Shown here: piece by piece, positions 22,264 to 33,819 of the stretch
How positions within the stretch are numbered: position 1 is the first letter of the stretch
Layout: the number at the start of each line of letters is the position of its first letter
Assembly: GCA_011799875.1 (NCBI GenBank)
Contig: CM022297.1
Span: 515,285,257-515,349,256, forward strand
Origin: Thinopyrum elongatum
Taxonomy: Eukaryota; Streptophyta; Magnoliopsida; Poales; Poaceae
Reading direction: 5' to 3'
Length of the DNA: 64,000 nt
Notes under the pieces: model-generated
What the model saw: only the letters and a program-made list of their open reading frames with translations
What the model was told of the DNA's origin: nothing
Database searches by the model: none
Made by a program: the position numbers and the translations under genes

Positions 22264-25200
22264 TGTAACATCCCCAGATGTTAACCCTGTCATCAAGCTA
22301 ATTAATGTGCCATGTCATCATATTTCACTAAGTCAAAATGCCACTTGTCCCAAATCCAACTTCAAATTCATACTTGAAATAAAGTCAAATATTTATTTCT
22401 TCAAACTGCAAAACTAAAATTTTCATAGTATTGCAAATAATCCCAGAAGGATTATAAAAATAAAACCAACATTAAGTAAATTCCCAAGTTGACCCTAGAA
22501 ACCAAAACAGTGGACCAATAGCACATTTTCTTTCCATTTAAATTAAATTCAAAGTCAAATAAAATCATTTTGGCTCCAAACCATTTTCTGGCAGTGGTAA
22601 ATATTACACTATAATTATTGAGCTAAGTCACATATTTTACAAGAGTCAAATGGAGTAAAAAAGAAAGTGCAACGGAAAAAAATAAAGAAAACAGACAAGA
22701 AATAAAAAGAGAAAGGCCGAAGCTTACTGTGCACTTAGGCCTGTGAGCTACATCGACCGGCCCAGCCCATCTGGAGGTCATCTCCCTCCTCCCACGTGCT
22801 GTCACTCGCCCGCGCCGACAAGCCCTCGCCCGTCGCGCTGTCGCCCATCCGCGGGTTCCTCAGCGCCTATATGGTCACCCCCGAGCCCCCTCGTCCTCCC
22901 CCGAACCCTAGCTGCCCCCACTCGCCCCCATTCGCCTTCTCTCTCTCTCTCTCGTTCCCCATCCCACCCGAGACGCCGTCGCCGATCACTGCTCGATCCC
23001 GCGCCCTCCGCCGCTGCTTTGCCTCGACGCCGTGCTGGATCGAACCGCCATCGACCGCTACATCTTCTCCGACCCCGGGTCCGAGCTCTACGCCACCACA
23101 CCGAGCTCGACGTCGCCGCCTTCAACTTTCGGGCGCCGGCAATCTCCGCCGTCCCCGAGTCCCCTGCTGCTCCAAAGCTTTCGAGGGCTTTACGTAGCCG
23201 CTCGGTGAGCTCCTCTGCACCTTCCCCCTCTCTTTCCTGCTCAATTTGGTCACCCTAGCCGCCACATTGGAGATGCCCGATCGCGCCGCCGCATAGCTCG
23301 TCGCCGGCGCCGTTCCGGCGACCATTGGGCCCGGTGCCGCTGCCCGTTTTGCTCGCCGCAACCCACATACCTCGCCAAGCCCTTTTGCTTCCTCGCACGC
23401 ACGCCGTTGCTCCGAACTCGATCGCCACCCGAGAGATCCGCCGCCGACATGCTCGCCGCCGTCAGCTCCAGCCTCCCCAGCTCCAACCACTGCCACCACC
23501 AGATGCGCCGTGATGTGCACGTTCGATAGAACCCAAGAACGCCCGATTTGGTGCACCGTGCGCGAAACACGGGCTCGCCGGAGTTCGTCGCGGTCGCGCG
23601 AGCTCGCCGGCATGCTCCGGTGCCGGCGCTGACCTGGCGAGCCGGGCCCCACCGCTAGTGCCACTGACTGCGGGCCCCGCGGGCCCCTTTGATCTAGGTC
23701 ACCCGCTGACGTGGCACAGTGTGCCACTGACCCGCGGGCCCCACCGCATAAAATGTTTTTTTCTAAATAACTAAAATTGCTAATTAAACCTGTTAATTAA
23801 TTAGTGAATTAGTTAGTCAAATAACTCACCGACAGGTGGGGCCTAGCTGCTAATTATCTCTGTTTAAATTAAACAAGACCCTGTTTAGTCCTCTGCCTAT
23901 GACAGGTGGGACCCACTATCAGGTTTGACCTGGACAGTGGCAGTTGACTTGCTGAACTCATGCTGACATCACTGCTGACATCACCAGACACTGTTCTAGA
24001 AAATGTTGAATTAGATAAATAAATTAAATTCCAGAAAATGTCTAAAATCTTTGAAAATTCATAGAAATAAAACCGTAGCTCGGATGGAAAAACTTTATAC
24101 ATGAAAGTTGCTCAGAACGACAAGACAAAGCCGACCGTGCTATCTGTTTCCGTGTTGGGACCCTCTACGGAGGTGAACCTGCAAGTTTTAGCCTGTTTCC
24201 GGTAGATGAATAGTGCATATACACCGGTTAATAATTCCAACTTAAATCCTAAAATAACTAAAAGGGTTTAGACATGCTTTGAGGCAACCCTGCACTGCAC
24301 GTTAGCATAGCCTGCTCTGTGTTGCATATGTTTGCCGTGTATTTACCTGTTTCTTCCCCCTTTTCTCTCTCGGTAGATCCCGGTACCGACTTAGTCCCCG
24401 AGACCGACGCAGCTCCGGAGACCGACGACACCACTGACGACCCTGCCTTTGCCGCAGAGCAACCAGGCAAGCACCCCCCCCCTTGAACATGCCGATATCG
24501 CCTATTCTTTCTCTCTTATGCTTGCATTAGAAATTGCTGCTGCTACTGCTTTACCTATTCTGATGCATAGCCTGATTTTGTAACATGCTTTTGATAATTA
24601 CCTGCTTATCCTAAACTGCTTAGAATAGGCTGGTTAGTAAACCCCAGTGACCCACTTGTCCCAATTGCCACCGCTGGATGATCGGAAGACTCGACAACCA
24701 GGCCCGGCACCGCACATCACATCCCCTTTATCTGTACGACACTGCACCGTTACTATCGAGTGCTGAGGGTGATACCTCGTTAGCACTTCTGATGTTAACT
24801 TTGTAGAGTAGCTATTTTGTCGTGGTCATCGAGGGTGATTCCTCCTTCACCACTTCCGATAACGACGCCGTCATGCAACACCTCAAGTGTGAACCTCGAG
24901 GGTGATTCCTCCTAAGTTCACCTTGACGGATACATCGAGTAGGAATCCAACGAAGGTGATACCTCGGATTCCGTGATGTTATGGACACACGGATACTTGG
25001 ACTTTACAACTGTTACTTGGAAAGGCGGGTCGACCCTGAGGGGTACCCACGAGTGATGTGAAGACGGGTTGACCTGGAGGGTACCCGAGAGATAAATACG
25101 AGGCATGGCCGGGCATTCTTAGCCCTTGCCTCAAGTCCTCGAGACGGGGCGACGAGGTCACATCGATCGTGAGTCTTTGCCCGTTACCGCAAACCCCAAT

Positions 25201-26389
25201 ACACTAACGATTTGGATATTTGATCCGAGTGGGCCTCTGGCCCGATAGCACTAACCATCACACGAGAAAAGCTATGGGCACTCTGCATCGTGGCATCAGC
25301 CGAAAGCACTGTCAGACGTCCAGTTCAGCATTGTGGCACGGTCGGATCGTGCCGGCCATCCGATCGTTGCTGGTATACACCCAGCACACAACGACCCGGA
25401 GTGCAACGGGCGATGGACCCAAGACCCCGGAGTGCTTAGGATGTTGACCGGCGGGGACCTCTCTGCTGAGCTCTAGGTAGGGTTGCGGTGTGTCGTTTGG
25501 TCGAGGCCGGGCATGACCCAGAAAAGTGTGTCCGACCGGAGTTAAGCGAGCATGGTGGGTAAGTTGGTACACCCCTGCAGGGAAGAACTAATCTATGCAT
25601 AGCCGGATCCTCGGTAACGGACGCTCGGAGTTGTATCCCGATCGATACAACTAGAACATAATGTTGAGTTGAGAAATGGATAGTATGGCTCTGGGATTGC
25701 TTTCTCGCAGGGAGTCGAGGAAGGATCTCTGGGCGAGGTTGATACTTAATGTTACTACTACTTTATACTGTACTAATCTACACTCTTCTAATGCTGCAAG
25801 ACCACTGAAGATGCTAGTCTTCGATAGGACTAGCCCTTCTCTCTATTCTGGCATTTCTGCAGCCCAGTCCACATATACAGCCATTCTTTGATAATGTTGC
25901 ATATGTAGTGTAGATCCTTGCTTGCTGAGTACTTCGGATGAGTACTCACGATTGCTTTGCTTCCTCTTTTTCCCCTTTTCCAGTTGATGCAACCAGACGA
26001 CGGAGTCCCGGAGTCAGCTGCCCCCGCCGACGACTACTACCACCCCGAGGGTGGTTACTACTACAAGCTTGCCGACGACCAGGAGTAGGTTCGGAGGGTA
26101 CCAGGCAGGAGGCCTGCGCCTTTTCGATCATAGTGTTTTCTTTTGCCCCGCCTTCTAAAGGCCTATCTGTTTTATTTTTTATATATGTACTCAGATATCT
26201 GATGCTTCCGCTGACGCTTGTATGCGAGCTTATGTATTCGAGCCCTCGAGGCCCCTGGCTTGTAATATAAAGCTTGTATGACTTTATTTATGTTTTAGAG
26301 TTGTGTTGTGATTCCTTCAAGTGTGTCCTTGGGCTTGATCGTGTGCATTTGCGTGTATGATTAGTGCACGATTAAGCCAGGGCGTCACA
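22264..26389 (+). repeat. LARD 3' LTR
   Basis: Same ends as the 5' LTR. It lacks the Stowaway MITE and retains four CGAGGGTGATNCCTC repeat units (near 24766, 24830, 24897, 24952). Exon-A-like (24377-24466) and exon-B-like (25984-26088) frames are both open. Confidence 0.85.
25984..26088 (+). other. Splice-bounded Tyr/Asp-rich frame in LARD 3' LTR (exon B)
   Basis: A splice acceptor (CTTTTTCCCCTTTTCCAG) is followed by TTG ATG CAA..., encoding a 33-residue frame from the ATG at 25987 to TAG at 26086-26088 and ending PEGGYYYKLADDQE. The related LTR copy on the minus strand at 62489-62593 keeps the same frame (34 residues, ending GGYYYELTDDQE) despite a 3-bp indel and many changes. In the 5' LTR (about 20106-20208) an indel shifts the frame. 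A direct join of exon A to exon B would read a different frame, so any real transcript must use another splice choice. Confidence 0.35.
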
Positions 26390-26394
26390 AACGA

Positions 26395-26485
26395 TTCCCT
26401 GCGTAGAGACTTGTTGTTGTGCGGCATTCGCGGATGAACCTGGTGCATCACCACGAACGGCAAGGGTGGACCTCCTCGTGAACAT
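26395..26485 (-). pseudogene. Athila ORF1-like protein, N-terminal portion
   Basis: An ATG at 26485 opens MFTRRSTLAVRGDAPG, which reads to 26395, where the LARD element interrupts it. It directly follows TTATGTTGTAG on the minus strand, a plausible splice acceptor. A GTATGT donor-like site lies further upstream, near 26690. ORF1 may therefore be expressed from a spliced subgenomic RNA, as expected for an env-position gene. The split halves rejoin as ...QGIV plus FTNRE..., with TCGTT/TCGTC as the imperfect TSD. Confidence 0.55.
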
Positions 26486-26838
26486 CTACAACATAATTTT
26501 TGAGTCCAATACAATTAAACAATATTGATCCTACGGTAGTCACAACATCATACTCCCCGAAAAACATCTACGAATCCAAGCCAAACACAAAATTTAGATA
26601 AAAAATACTCCTAACCTAAACATAGCAATGCTAGGCATGTAGAACATGGATTCACGAAAAATAAGTTGGGGATCGGAGGAGATACATACCATGGATCGAT
26701 CACACAGAAGGATTTGAACTGAAATCGAATGAGTAGGGAGATCAGGCAAAGTTGTGGTAGGATTTGGAGAGGTTTGGAGGAAGAAGAAGAAGAAAGGAAA
26801 AAGATGGGGGTGAAATAACTTCTTCCTCGGGCTGATTA

Positions 26839-27160
26839 TGGTCGCCAGAGATCCACATGACCGGCCATACAAGCGGGATCGCTCGCATGGAAGGTCATCG
26901 TTCACTCTGCCAACGCAATTGTTTCTGTGCATACCTCATACGACCATCGATGCGACCAGCAGCGCCCGTATGGAACGCCGTCAAACGCTATGGATCTTCT
27001 CTCTGTTTCCTCGAAGAACTCATACGACCACGTATACGAGCGGTTGCGCTTGCATAGTACGCCATCAATCACTTTGTTGCCTCTTGCTGTTTTCTGCTGG
27101 AACTGCCCGGAAGCCATACGACCGGTCATGCAACCTTGGTGGTCGCATGTTAGGCCGTCT
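26839..27160 (-). repeat. Four palindromic modules in the leader of the Athila ORF1
   Basis: Modules start near 26866, 26937, 27021 and 27115 (spacing about 71, 84 and 94 bp). Each holds CATACGACC-like and CATGCGA/CGCTCGCATG-like halves that face each other, followed by a GCCGTC-type edge. A fifth copy is in the LTR at 13188-13232. From 26486 to 26838 there is otherwise pyrimidine-rich leader and a putative intron. From 27160 to 27443 I see no gene. Confidence 0.55.
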
Positions 27161-27443
27161 TTTGATCTGTTTCTTCTGAAACTTCTCTTTTTCCTCAAAT
27201 TCCTGCGGGGTTAGTTCCAACACAATACATAGGCATATATCCAGTCATTCAAACATCAGTACAACACATAATAATTTTGCACATAGCAAAGCCATCATTA
27301 GAACGACTCTTCCAAACTCAACTTCTTTAATTAGAACATCAATACTCTTTTTATTAAAACAAAAACAAAACTTACTTTTCTACTTTATTCGCGTGGGTTG
27401 CCTCACGCTTGTTTTCGGTTGGATAGCTCGACCGTAGTGAAGA

Positions 27444-27874
27444 TCATATAGGTGCAAATACACCGAGACCATAGCTTTGAGCATTAACAACAATGCCATC
27501 TCCGGTGTAGGTCTTTATTTTCTTTTTCCTAGGAAAATGTCTCACAAAAGGATCTTTTGCAAGTAAGTCAAATCTAACATTCCCCTCAAAAACATTTATC
27601 ACAGCTTTTATAGTCCTGAGAAAAGGTCTACCGAGAATTATAGGAGCAATTGGATCTTCAAGCATATCAACTATCACAAGATCAATCAGGATAGGGCAAT
27701 CATTTATTTGAACTATAACACCATGCTTAATTCCTACTGCTTGAGTAAAAGTGGAATTAGCCATATTAAATCTAATTTCAGTAGTAGCATAAGGACCTAG
27801 ATTGAGACTATCATAAACAGATTTAGGGATAGTGAAACACTAGCACCTAGATCACACAAAGCACTGAATTTATT
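27444..27874 (-). pseudogene. Gypsy retropepsin (protease) fragment
   Basis: This is the aspartic protease segment of a gypsy polyprotein, which cleaves gag-pol in virus-like particles. The active-site region reads ALCDLGASVS, and the conserved ILGRPFLRT block follows in MANSTFTQAVG...GNVRFDLL. A 1-base loss near 27835 shifts the frame just after the active site. The N-terminal side is cut at 27875 by the second CACTA element. The frame ends at 27444 and no reverse transcriptase follows. The next features on this strand are the ORF1 leader modules, so pol is missing from this element. Confidence 0.8.
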
Positions 27875-28217
27875 CACTAAAAAAACACTTCCATGACATT
27901 ATGGCCCAAACAAAAACTTTTTCTGTTATGGATGTGACACTTCCATGATGATAATTTTGACAAAAACACGTATCATCATATATGTGGTGGGCTCCTACTT
28001 CTATGACAAAAAATTATGACAGAAAATGGGTTTTTCTTCCTGGGCGGGCCGGAGGCGGACCTGTATGACATTCGTTGGGCCGTCCATGAAGTAAAAAATC
28101 ATGGTAGAAGTGAGGGCGAGGAAATTTTCGGGGAGTTCCTGGTATACAGTGGGTGGTTGGGCCTGAGCGATGCAGCTGTTTGCGTGTTTCTCTCGTACGC
28201 GCGTGTGTGTGTGAGCC

Positions 28218-28450
28218 GTATTCGCTAACTAAACCCGAGCGAGGTGTTCGCTTACCGAACCCGAGCGATCGATCGATTCCTTGCACTACGTACTGAACAT
28301 GAGCGATCAATCCCACTAGCTACATACTAAAGCCGATCGATCCCTTCACTGCTAACTGACCCGATCGATTCCTTCGCTGCTAACTGAAGCCGATCGATCC
28401 CTTCGATGCCAACTGAACCCGAGCGATCGATCCCTTCTTTGTTGCGATCG
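28218..28450. repeat. Short tandem repeats with GATCGATC cores
   Basis: About six units of 30-40 bp follow the form CTAACTGAACCCGAGC plus GATCGATCCCTTC. The GATCGATC core is self-complementary. Confidence 0.7.
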
Positions 28451-28868
28451 ATCGATGCATTGCATCGAGCCCCCGTGCGAGACGTACGTTAGTTGAGTCG
28501 GTTGTGGTTGCCTCTCGATGAACAGTGCCCGTTGCTGCCACACGCGCGATACGTGGAACGAGTTGAGACTTGGTGAGTTGACCTAGCCGGTTGGTTGGCT
28601 GTGGATGAACAGTTCCCGTTGCTACCGCCCGATCATACGCCCCACCCCAGCCGGTGGGGGTTGGATGAACAGGACCCCGCAGTAGTAAGCGGTTGGCGCT
28701 GGATGAACAGGACCCCAAGGAGGCCATGCCGCGGTACACCACACCCCATCCAGTTGGGGGTGGATGAACAGGACCCTGTGGAGGCCGTAGGCAGCTGGCG
28801 GTGGATGAACAGTAGCCCGTGGAGGATGGAGGAAGTCGACGATGGATGAACAGTGGCCCGTGGAGCCC

Positions 28869-29195
28869 CATTTTGCGGTACACCAGACCCCTCCCAATGA
28901 ACAGGACCCCATTTCAATCGTCAGCGGTTGAAGAAAAGTCCGTTCCCTCCGTTTTGCGGTACGCCAGACCCCTCCCGATGAACAGAACCCTATTTTGACC
29001 GTAGGCGGTTGAACAGAAATCTGTTTCCTCCGTTTTGTGGTACACCAGACCCCTCGCGATGAACAGGACCCCGTTTCGATCGTAGGCAGTTGAACTGAAC
29101 TCTGTTTCGTCCGTTTTGCGATACGCCATACCCCCAGCCGGTGGGGGGTCAAGGAACAGGACCCCATTTCGAAAGTGCCGACCCAGCCAATTGGC
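28869..29195. repeat. About 81-bp tandem repeats, four copies
   Basis: Copies start near 28869, 28952, 29033 and 29113 with TTTTGCGGTACGCCAGACCC. Each contains GATGAACAGGACCCC and an AGGCGGTTGAA segment. Upstream (28600-28866), looser GGATGAACAGGACCC repeats suggest earlier rounds of the same amplification. Confidence 0.75.
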
Positions 29196-29569
29196 TCCCG
29201 TTGAACAGGACGCATTTCGACCCAGTCGGTTAGCTCCCGATGAAAACGACGCTATTTCGTCTGTTCCGACCCAGCCGGTTGGCTGCTGATGAACAGGACG
29301 CCGTTGCTGCGTACCCCCACCATCTAGTGCAGCCGCCCATTGCCTCTGCCACTTTGCCTCTCCATGTACATGAGCCCTGGCCAGACGTATGCGCGAGTAC
29401 GCGTTCGAGACCCCGCCCGTATGTACGTACATGACCGTATTTTTTGCAGCGTGGCTGTACGTACGTGTATACAATTTAGACGGGATTGCGTGACCTGTAC
29501 ACGATTTACTTGGCCATGGTTCATTGTCGGACACAGAGCAGCATGTACGTACATGATTGGGGCCACAAA

Positions 29570-32040
29570 GATAACACTATACGTACGCTTCAACCAGGTG
29601 GGTCCCAGTTGTCAGGGGGAAATCTTTTTTTCGCGTAATAAGAAGGCAGTTGCATGTGTGCGCCCATGGACCTGGTGCGTCCCCACTGTCAGCCTTTCCA
29701 CATACAGTCCTCTTTCGAGGACTCTCATTTGTTGACCATGTTGACCATGCCACACAGAGCGCACCTAAGCGGTGGACGACGGCGAGGCCCTGGACGGGAA
29801 CGACCCGGAGATGGGGAAGACACGATAGTGGAGTCACTGACGGAGAGGAGTACAAGGGTTAACTGGTTCGGGTGTGGCGTGGGGCTGCAATCGGCAGAGA
29901 ATAACATGAGGTATGGAGGGGTGGAGGGATGGCCTGGCCTGCGGTGGGGTAGCGCTTCTTAGCGAGGCGTGGAGGTGGGAGAAGGCGGTCCTGATAGTGC
30001 TGGAGGAAGAAGACGAGAGATTGAAGATGCATGCCGGCCGTTGGATGTAAATCCAACGCCTACGGATGTCAGAATCATTTGTTGACTAAGTTGACAACGC
30101 CTTGCGTAGGCTTCGACCTATTGACCCACATGTCAGCCTCCAAAAATGTGGCAGATATTTAACCCATTTTTTTAGAATTTACAGTCCATTTGCTGGGCTG
30201 GGTGAACTAATTATGTAGCGTCTATGCGGCCCATTTATTTTTTTATTAGAAATTACAGCCCATTTGCACTTTCTCAAAATATACGAATTTGCTTAGCTGG
30301 ATGAAAATATAATGTTGGGTTGGACGAAGCAATGTTATAAAAAAATAAACCGGGGCTGGGCATTTTATTATAAATAAAAATAGATAATGAGCGCATTATT
30401 ATTACATTGGTCCCTAAATCTTAGCAAGCTTTTGTACACAATCACCAGGATTTTTATTGCAAACTTATTGTTAATTATTTATTTTTATAAGTTAATAAGA
30501 AGTGTGATTTTTTTTAGGCTAGACGTGGGCCAATTGAGTTGGTTTTAGGGAAAACCATTGGGAGAAAAAACAGAGATGAAAGGAATAAAAACCAAAATTA
30601 AAGGAAGCGGGAACATCTATAGAAAGGTTGGACGAAGGAAAGGTGAAACGGGAAGTTATTTTATTTTTAATATATATAGGTATATATTAAATATATATAA
30701 TAATAATATATAATAACATAAATATATATAATATAGTTAGAAGGGAAAACATAAGTTGGACCTGGCATTCATATTCTTATAAAAAAATAGAGCAGAGCTC
30801 TGTGTTTTCTTCAAAAAAATAAGTTGGGCTGCAGGTATTTAAAAAAAATAAAACCTAGGCTGGGAGGCCCATAGGCCATTAGATACATGCTGGACCTCAA
30901 AAAAATAAGTTGAAACCACTTTGTCGGCATGTCGTGGGCTGTGCATGTTAAAAAACAAAACCTAGGCTGGGCAGGCCACAAACCAGCTCATACTTGTTCG
31001 ACCTCTGAAAAAAATGATACCTACTAGCTCCCTGATGACAGTCTTCCTAGTAAACTTATCTTATTTATTGACTACGTTGACAATCCCGTGGGCCCCAGAC
31101 GTCAGTATACCATTAGGCGGAAGCTTTTATTCCAATAAGGAGGCACTTGCTTTCATACGGCCATGGACCTGGTGGGTCCCGACTGTCAGCCTCTCCATGT
31201 ACAGTCCTCTACAGATTCCTCTCATTTGTTCACCATGTTGACAACGGCAGATGGCGGCGCCGCGGTGAGGGCACAAAGGCGGAGGACGACGTCGAGGCCT
31301 CGGATGGGAACGAATCGGAGCCCGGGAAGACGCTGTAGTTTAGCGGCAGGCGGAGGGTAGGACAAGGGTTGACCGGCTCAGGTGCAGGGTGGGCCGGTGG
31401 GGCTGCCATTGCCTAAGAATAAAATGAGATGTGGGAGAGTAGAGGGATGGCCTGTCCAGCACCTTAGGCTAGGATGGGTCATCGAGGCATGCGCGACGCG
31501 CTGTAGGCGGGAGTTGGTGGTCCTGCTGGCTCTGGTTTGGTTCTTTTGTATGGAGGAAGAGGACAAAATATTGAACAAGAATGTGGGATTTTATTTGGTA
31601 CAAGAACTTGTCGATTTTGGACTAACAACCAGCATAGGGTGGAACCTCGTGGGTCCCAAATGTCAATCCCCAAATCTCTAGCGAACATGCATCCCTTTTT
31701 TTTATTTCCATCCCAATTGCTCGGCCGGCTAAAAATAGGTCTAAACTTACTTCAATTGCTCATGTCGAAAGATTTGGAGCTGTGGTGGCTGGAAAAAAAT
31801 AGTAGATTTGGGCCGCACATTCTTCTTGAGAAAATAAAGCTCGGCTAGGCTTTTCTCTCAGAAAACAAAAAACAAAGCTGGGCTGGGCATGCTCTCCAAA
31901 AATAGATACACATTTTTTTAGATAAACCTGCTGGATCCCCATCAGCATGTTGTGGGCTGCAGATGTCCTGAGAAAAAAACTGGGTTGGGCAGGCCAGAAC
32001 CCAGTTGATACCTGCTCTACCTCAAAAAAAATAAGTACGA
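29570..32040. repeat. Large diverged tandem duplication, about 1.5-kb period
   Basis: CCATGGACCTGGTG, then GTCAGCCT, TACAGTCCTCT and CTCATTTGTTGACCATG occur in the same order at about 29660-29750 and 31160-31240. GGGAAGAC, AAGGGTT, GAGGGATGGCCTG and GGAGGAAGA blocks then follow in both copies. The AT-rich halves (30780-31013 and 31800-32040) share CTAGGCTGGG, GCATGT and GTGGGCTG motifs. No coding region is supported. Confidence 0.6.
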
Positions 32041-32235
32041 AACACAGCAGCCCACTGAACAAGTACTACTACATACATAGAAGCATACAAGTTCTCAAAA
32101 AAAAGATACAAGCAAACAGTTTCATGGGTTCTTACACTAAATATGAAGGACGAAAGGCTAATACATGAAACAGTCAGATGATAAAGTGCTTAAACACAAA
32201 GTACATACCATCTTTTACTGAACAAACTACACCAT

Positions 32236-32909
32236 CTAGATCTTCCTAGTACTCTTGATCATGGCGCTACGGCTGTCCTCGTACTCCTCGATCACAGGAA
32301 GCGGATCCGCCTGTACATTTCAAAGCATGCGTATGCATCCTTGGCTGCGTAGGTTGGATTCAGAGGTACCTCCCACGTCTTGAGGTCCTTCGTATCGACG
32401 TCTTCTTTCCTGTTGGCAAAGCAGGGGTCGAGGAGGGCCCCGTCGAAATCAACCATGGAGTCCTTCTCCTGCCCGTGGCCAATGAGCTCCTCGATGTCGA
32501 TGAGCTTGTTGCACAAGATGGCCGAATTGTGAAGCACCCTCGCATTCTTCCTGCTCTCCATGGTAACGAAGGCGCAGCCGTCAGCATGGAGGAAAGTGGC
32601 GAACTCTCCACAAGGCCTCATGGCCCTACAGTAGTGGTAGACAAGGGCCTGGTCGCTCACGCATACCTGGGCGACGGCAATTCGCTGGTCCCTGTCAGGA
32701 GGTGGATGGATTGGCACAAGGTCTAGTCCCGCGACCTTGTGCTTCTCCTCCTGTAGGTACTGCTTCAACTTGGCGAGGCAGCGGTTCACCGAGTCTGGAT
32801 CGTTGGTGTACATCACTTTCACCATGGTGCTGCCATGGGCCTACACGGCGAACTCAAAGGTGAGCTCCTTACTGAAGTCCAAATCCAGGCTCACCCCTCG
32901 GATTGCCAT
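32236..32909 (-). pseudogene. Decayed DEDDy 3'-5' exonuclease-like (WRN-exonuclease-type) gene
   Basis: Working members remove 3' nucleotides from nucleic acids with two metal ions. The frame starts ATG at 32909 (MAIRGVSLDLDFSKEL) and meets TAG after 22 codons. It reopens with MVKVMYTNDPDSVNRC, KVAGLDL (Exo I region), HNSAILCNKLIDI (Exo II region) and YAAKDAYACFEMYRR, where Y-x3-D is the DEDDy Exo III signature. In Exo I the expected D-x-E is replaced: after GLDL comes VPIHPPP, so the catalytic Glu is missing. Past MYRR a frameshift leads to an early stop at 32292-32294, while the natural-looking C-terminus (ADPLPVIEEYED...) continues in the next frame to TAG at 32236-32238. Similar proteins are common in wheat transposon-rich DNA, as far as I recall. 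It probably belongs to the surrounding CACTA element. Confidence 0.7.
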
Positions 32910-33054
32910 TGGAGTCTCTTCTCACACAGAGTTGGTGTGGCAGTTCTCATTTTGTGGGGATTGGGGACTGGGGGGAAGATGAAGGCGACGGGGAGATATG
33001 GACAGCGGAGGGCTCCTTATTTACACTGGGGATCGGTGTGTAGTGGGGTACTGG

Positions 33055-33210
33055 GTGGCGGCGGCAGCAGTTAGTTTTTCCACTCTAGGGGAACTGTAAT
33101 TGCTCGTGAATGTACTGGGTTGGTGGCGGCAACAGTTAGTTTTTCCACTATTGGGGAACTGCAATTGCCAATGAACGTACTGGGTAGGCGGCGGCAGCAG
33201 TTACTACCCC
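33055..33210. repeat. About 65-bp tandem repeat upstream of the exonuclease-like gene
   Basis: Two full units and a third partial unit of GGCGGCGGCAGCAGTTAG... are present, each with TTTTTCCACT, GGGGAACTG and AATGTACTGGGT. They lie 150-300 bp upstream of the exonuclease-like start, in its likely promoter or leader. Confidence 0.75.
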
Positions 33211-33819
33211 CTCCTCCCTCGCCCGCGCGTGTTCCCGCCCGGCGCCAGCTGAACGCATTCATGCCGCTATAGAGCGGTCGCTCCACATTGAAAATGGCGC
33301 GACATCTCACTGCCTCCGCCATTGAAGCAGCGCGCCGACCAAGGGTGCCGCCCGCTGCACGCCCAGCAGAACACGCCTCCTGGCCACATTCAAACGCCTC
33401 CATTAAACCCGCGTGGAAGTCGAGAAACCTATTCCGGCCACACGTCCGTTCACGCGCGGGTCGGCGTTAAACACAACGTCGGGTAAGCTCCTCCGGTCCG
33501 CCGACTATTTAAACGATGCTAGACACGGGGCAAAAATCGCACCACACCTCCGCTCCCATCTCCTCCTTGCATCATTTTCTCTAGAATCTCCATTGCACCC
33601 GGCGAGCAGGAAGAGGAGTTCACCAGCATGAAAACCAGCTTGGTGGCCCACCGAGCCTGCCGGATATGAGCCAGGCAACTCGCTGGTCCACCTCCCTAGC
33701 CTAGCCTGACGAAGCAAGTTGCCGCCCGAAGCTGCCGGGTAGTTCTGCAAATCGCCGCTCCAAGCCAGCTCATGGAGGATTGGCGAGTTGCTCTAGGCTG
33801 ACACCGGAGGGGGGGGGGG

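Larger units (their letters stand above)
16209..26389 (+). mobile_element. LARD-like LTR retrotransposon, complete, inside Athila ORF1
   Basis: Two long LTRs (16209-20508 and 22264-26389), both starting TGTAACATCCCCAG and ending GGCGTCACA, flank a 1.75-kb internal region with a tRNA-Met-type primer site, one orphan ORF and a PPT. There is no gag, protease, RT or integrase, so it must be mobilised by another element. Flanking bases are GACGA (16204-16208) and AACGA (26390-26394), a TSD with one change. LTRs differ by about 7 substitutions in the last 225 bp plus several indels. The size ratio (LTRs much longer than the interior) fits large retrotransposon derivatives such as barley Sukkula, but I cannot assign the family name. 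Confidence 0.85.

Noticed and set aside
28218..29195. Regular repeats considered as a CRISPR-like array or satellite
   Set aside because: Units are directly adjacent without unique spacers and lie in a plant transposon. They are ordinary tandem repeats.
28380..29534. Minus-strand frames of up to 206 codons across 28380-29534
   Set aside because: They are read through tandem repeats (about 81 bp and GATGAACAGGACCC units). Repeat length, not selection, keeps them open.
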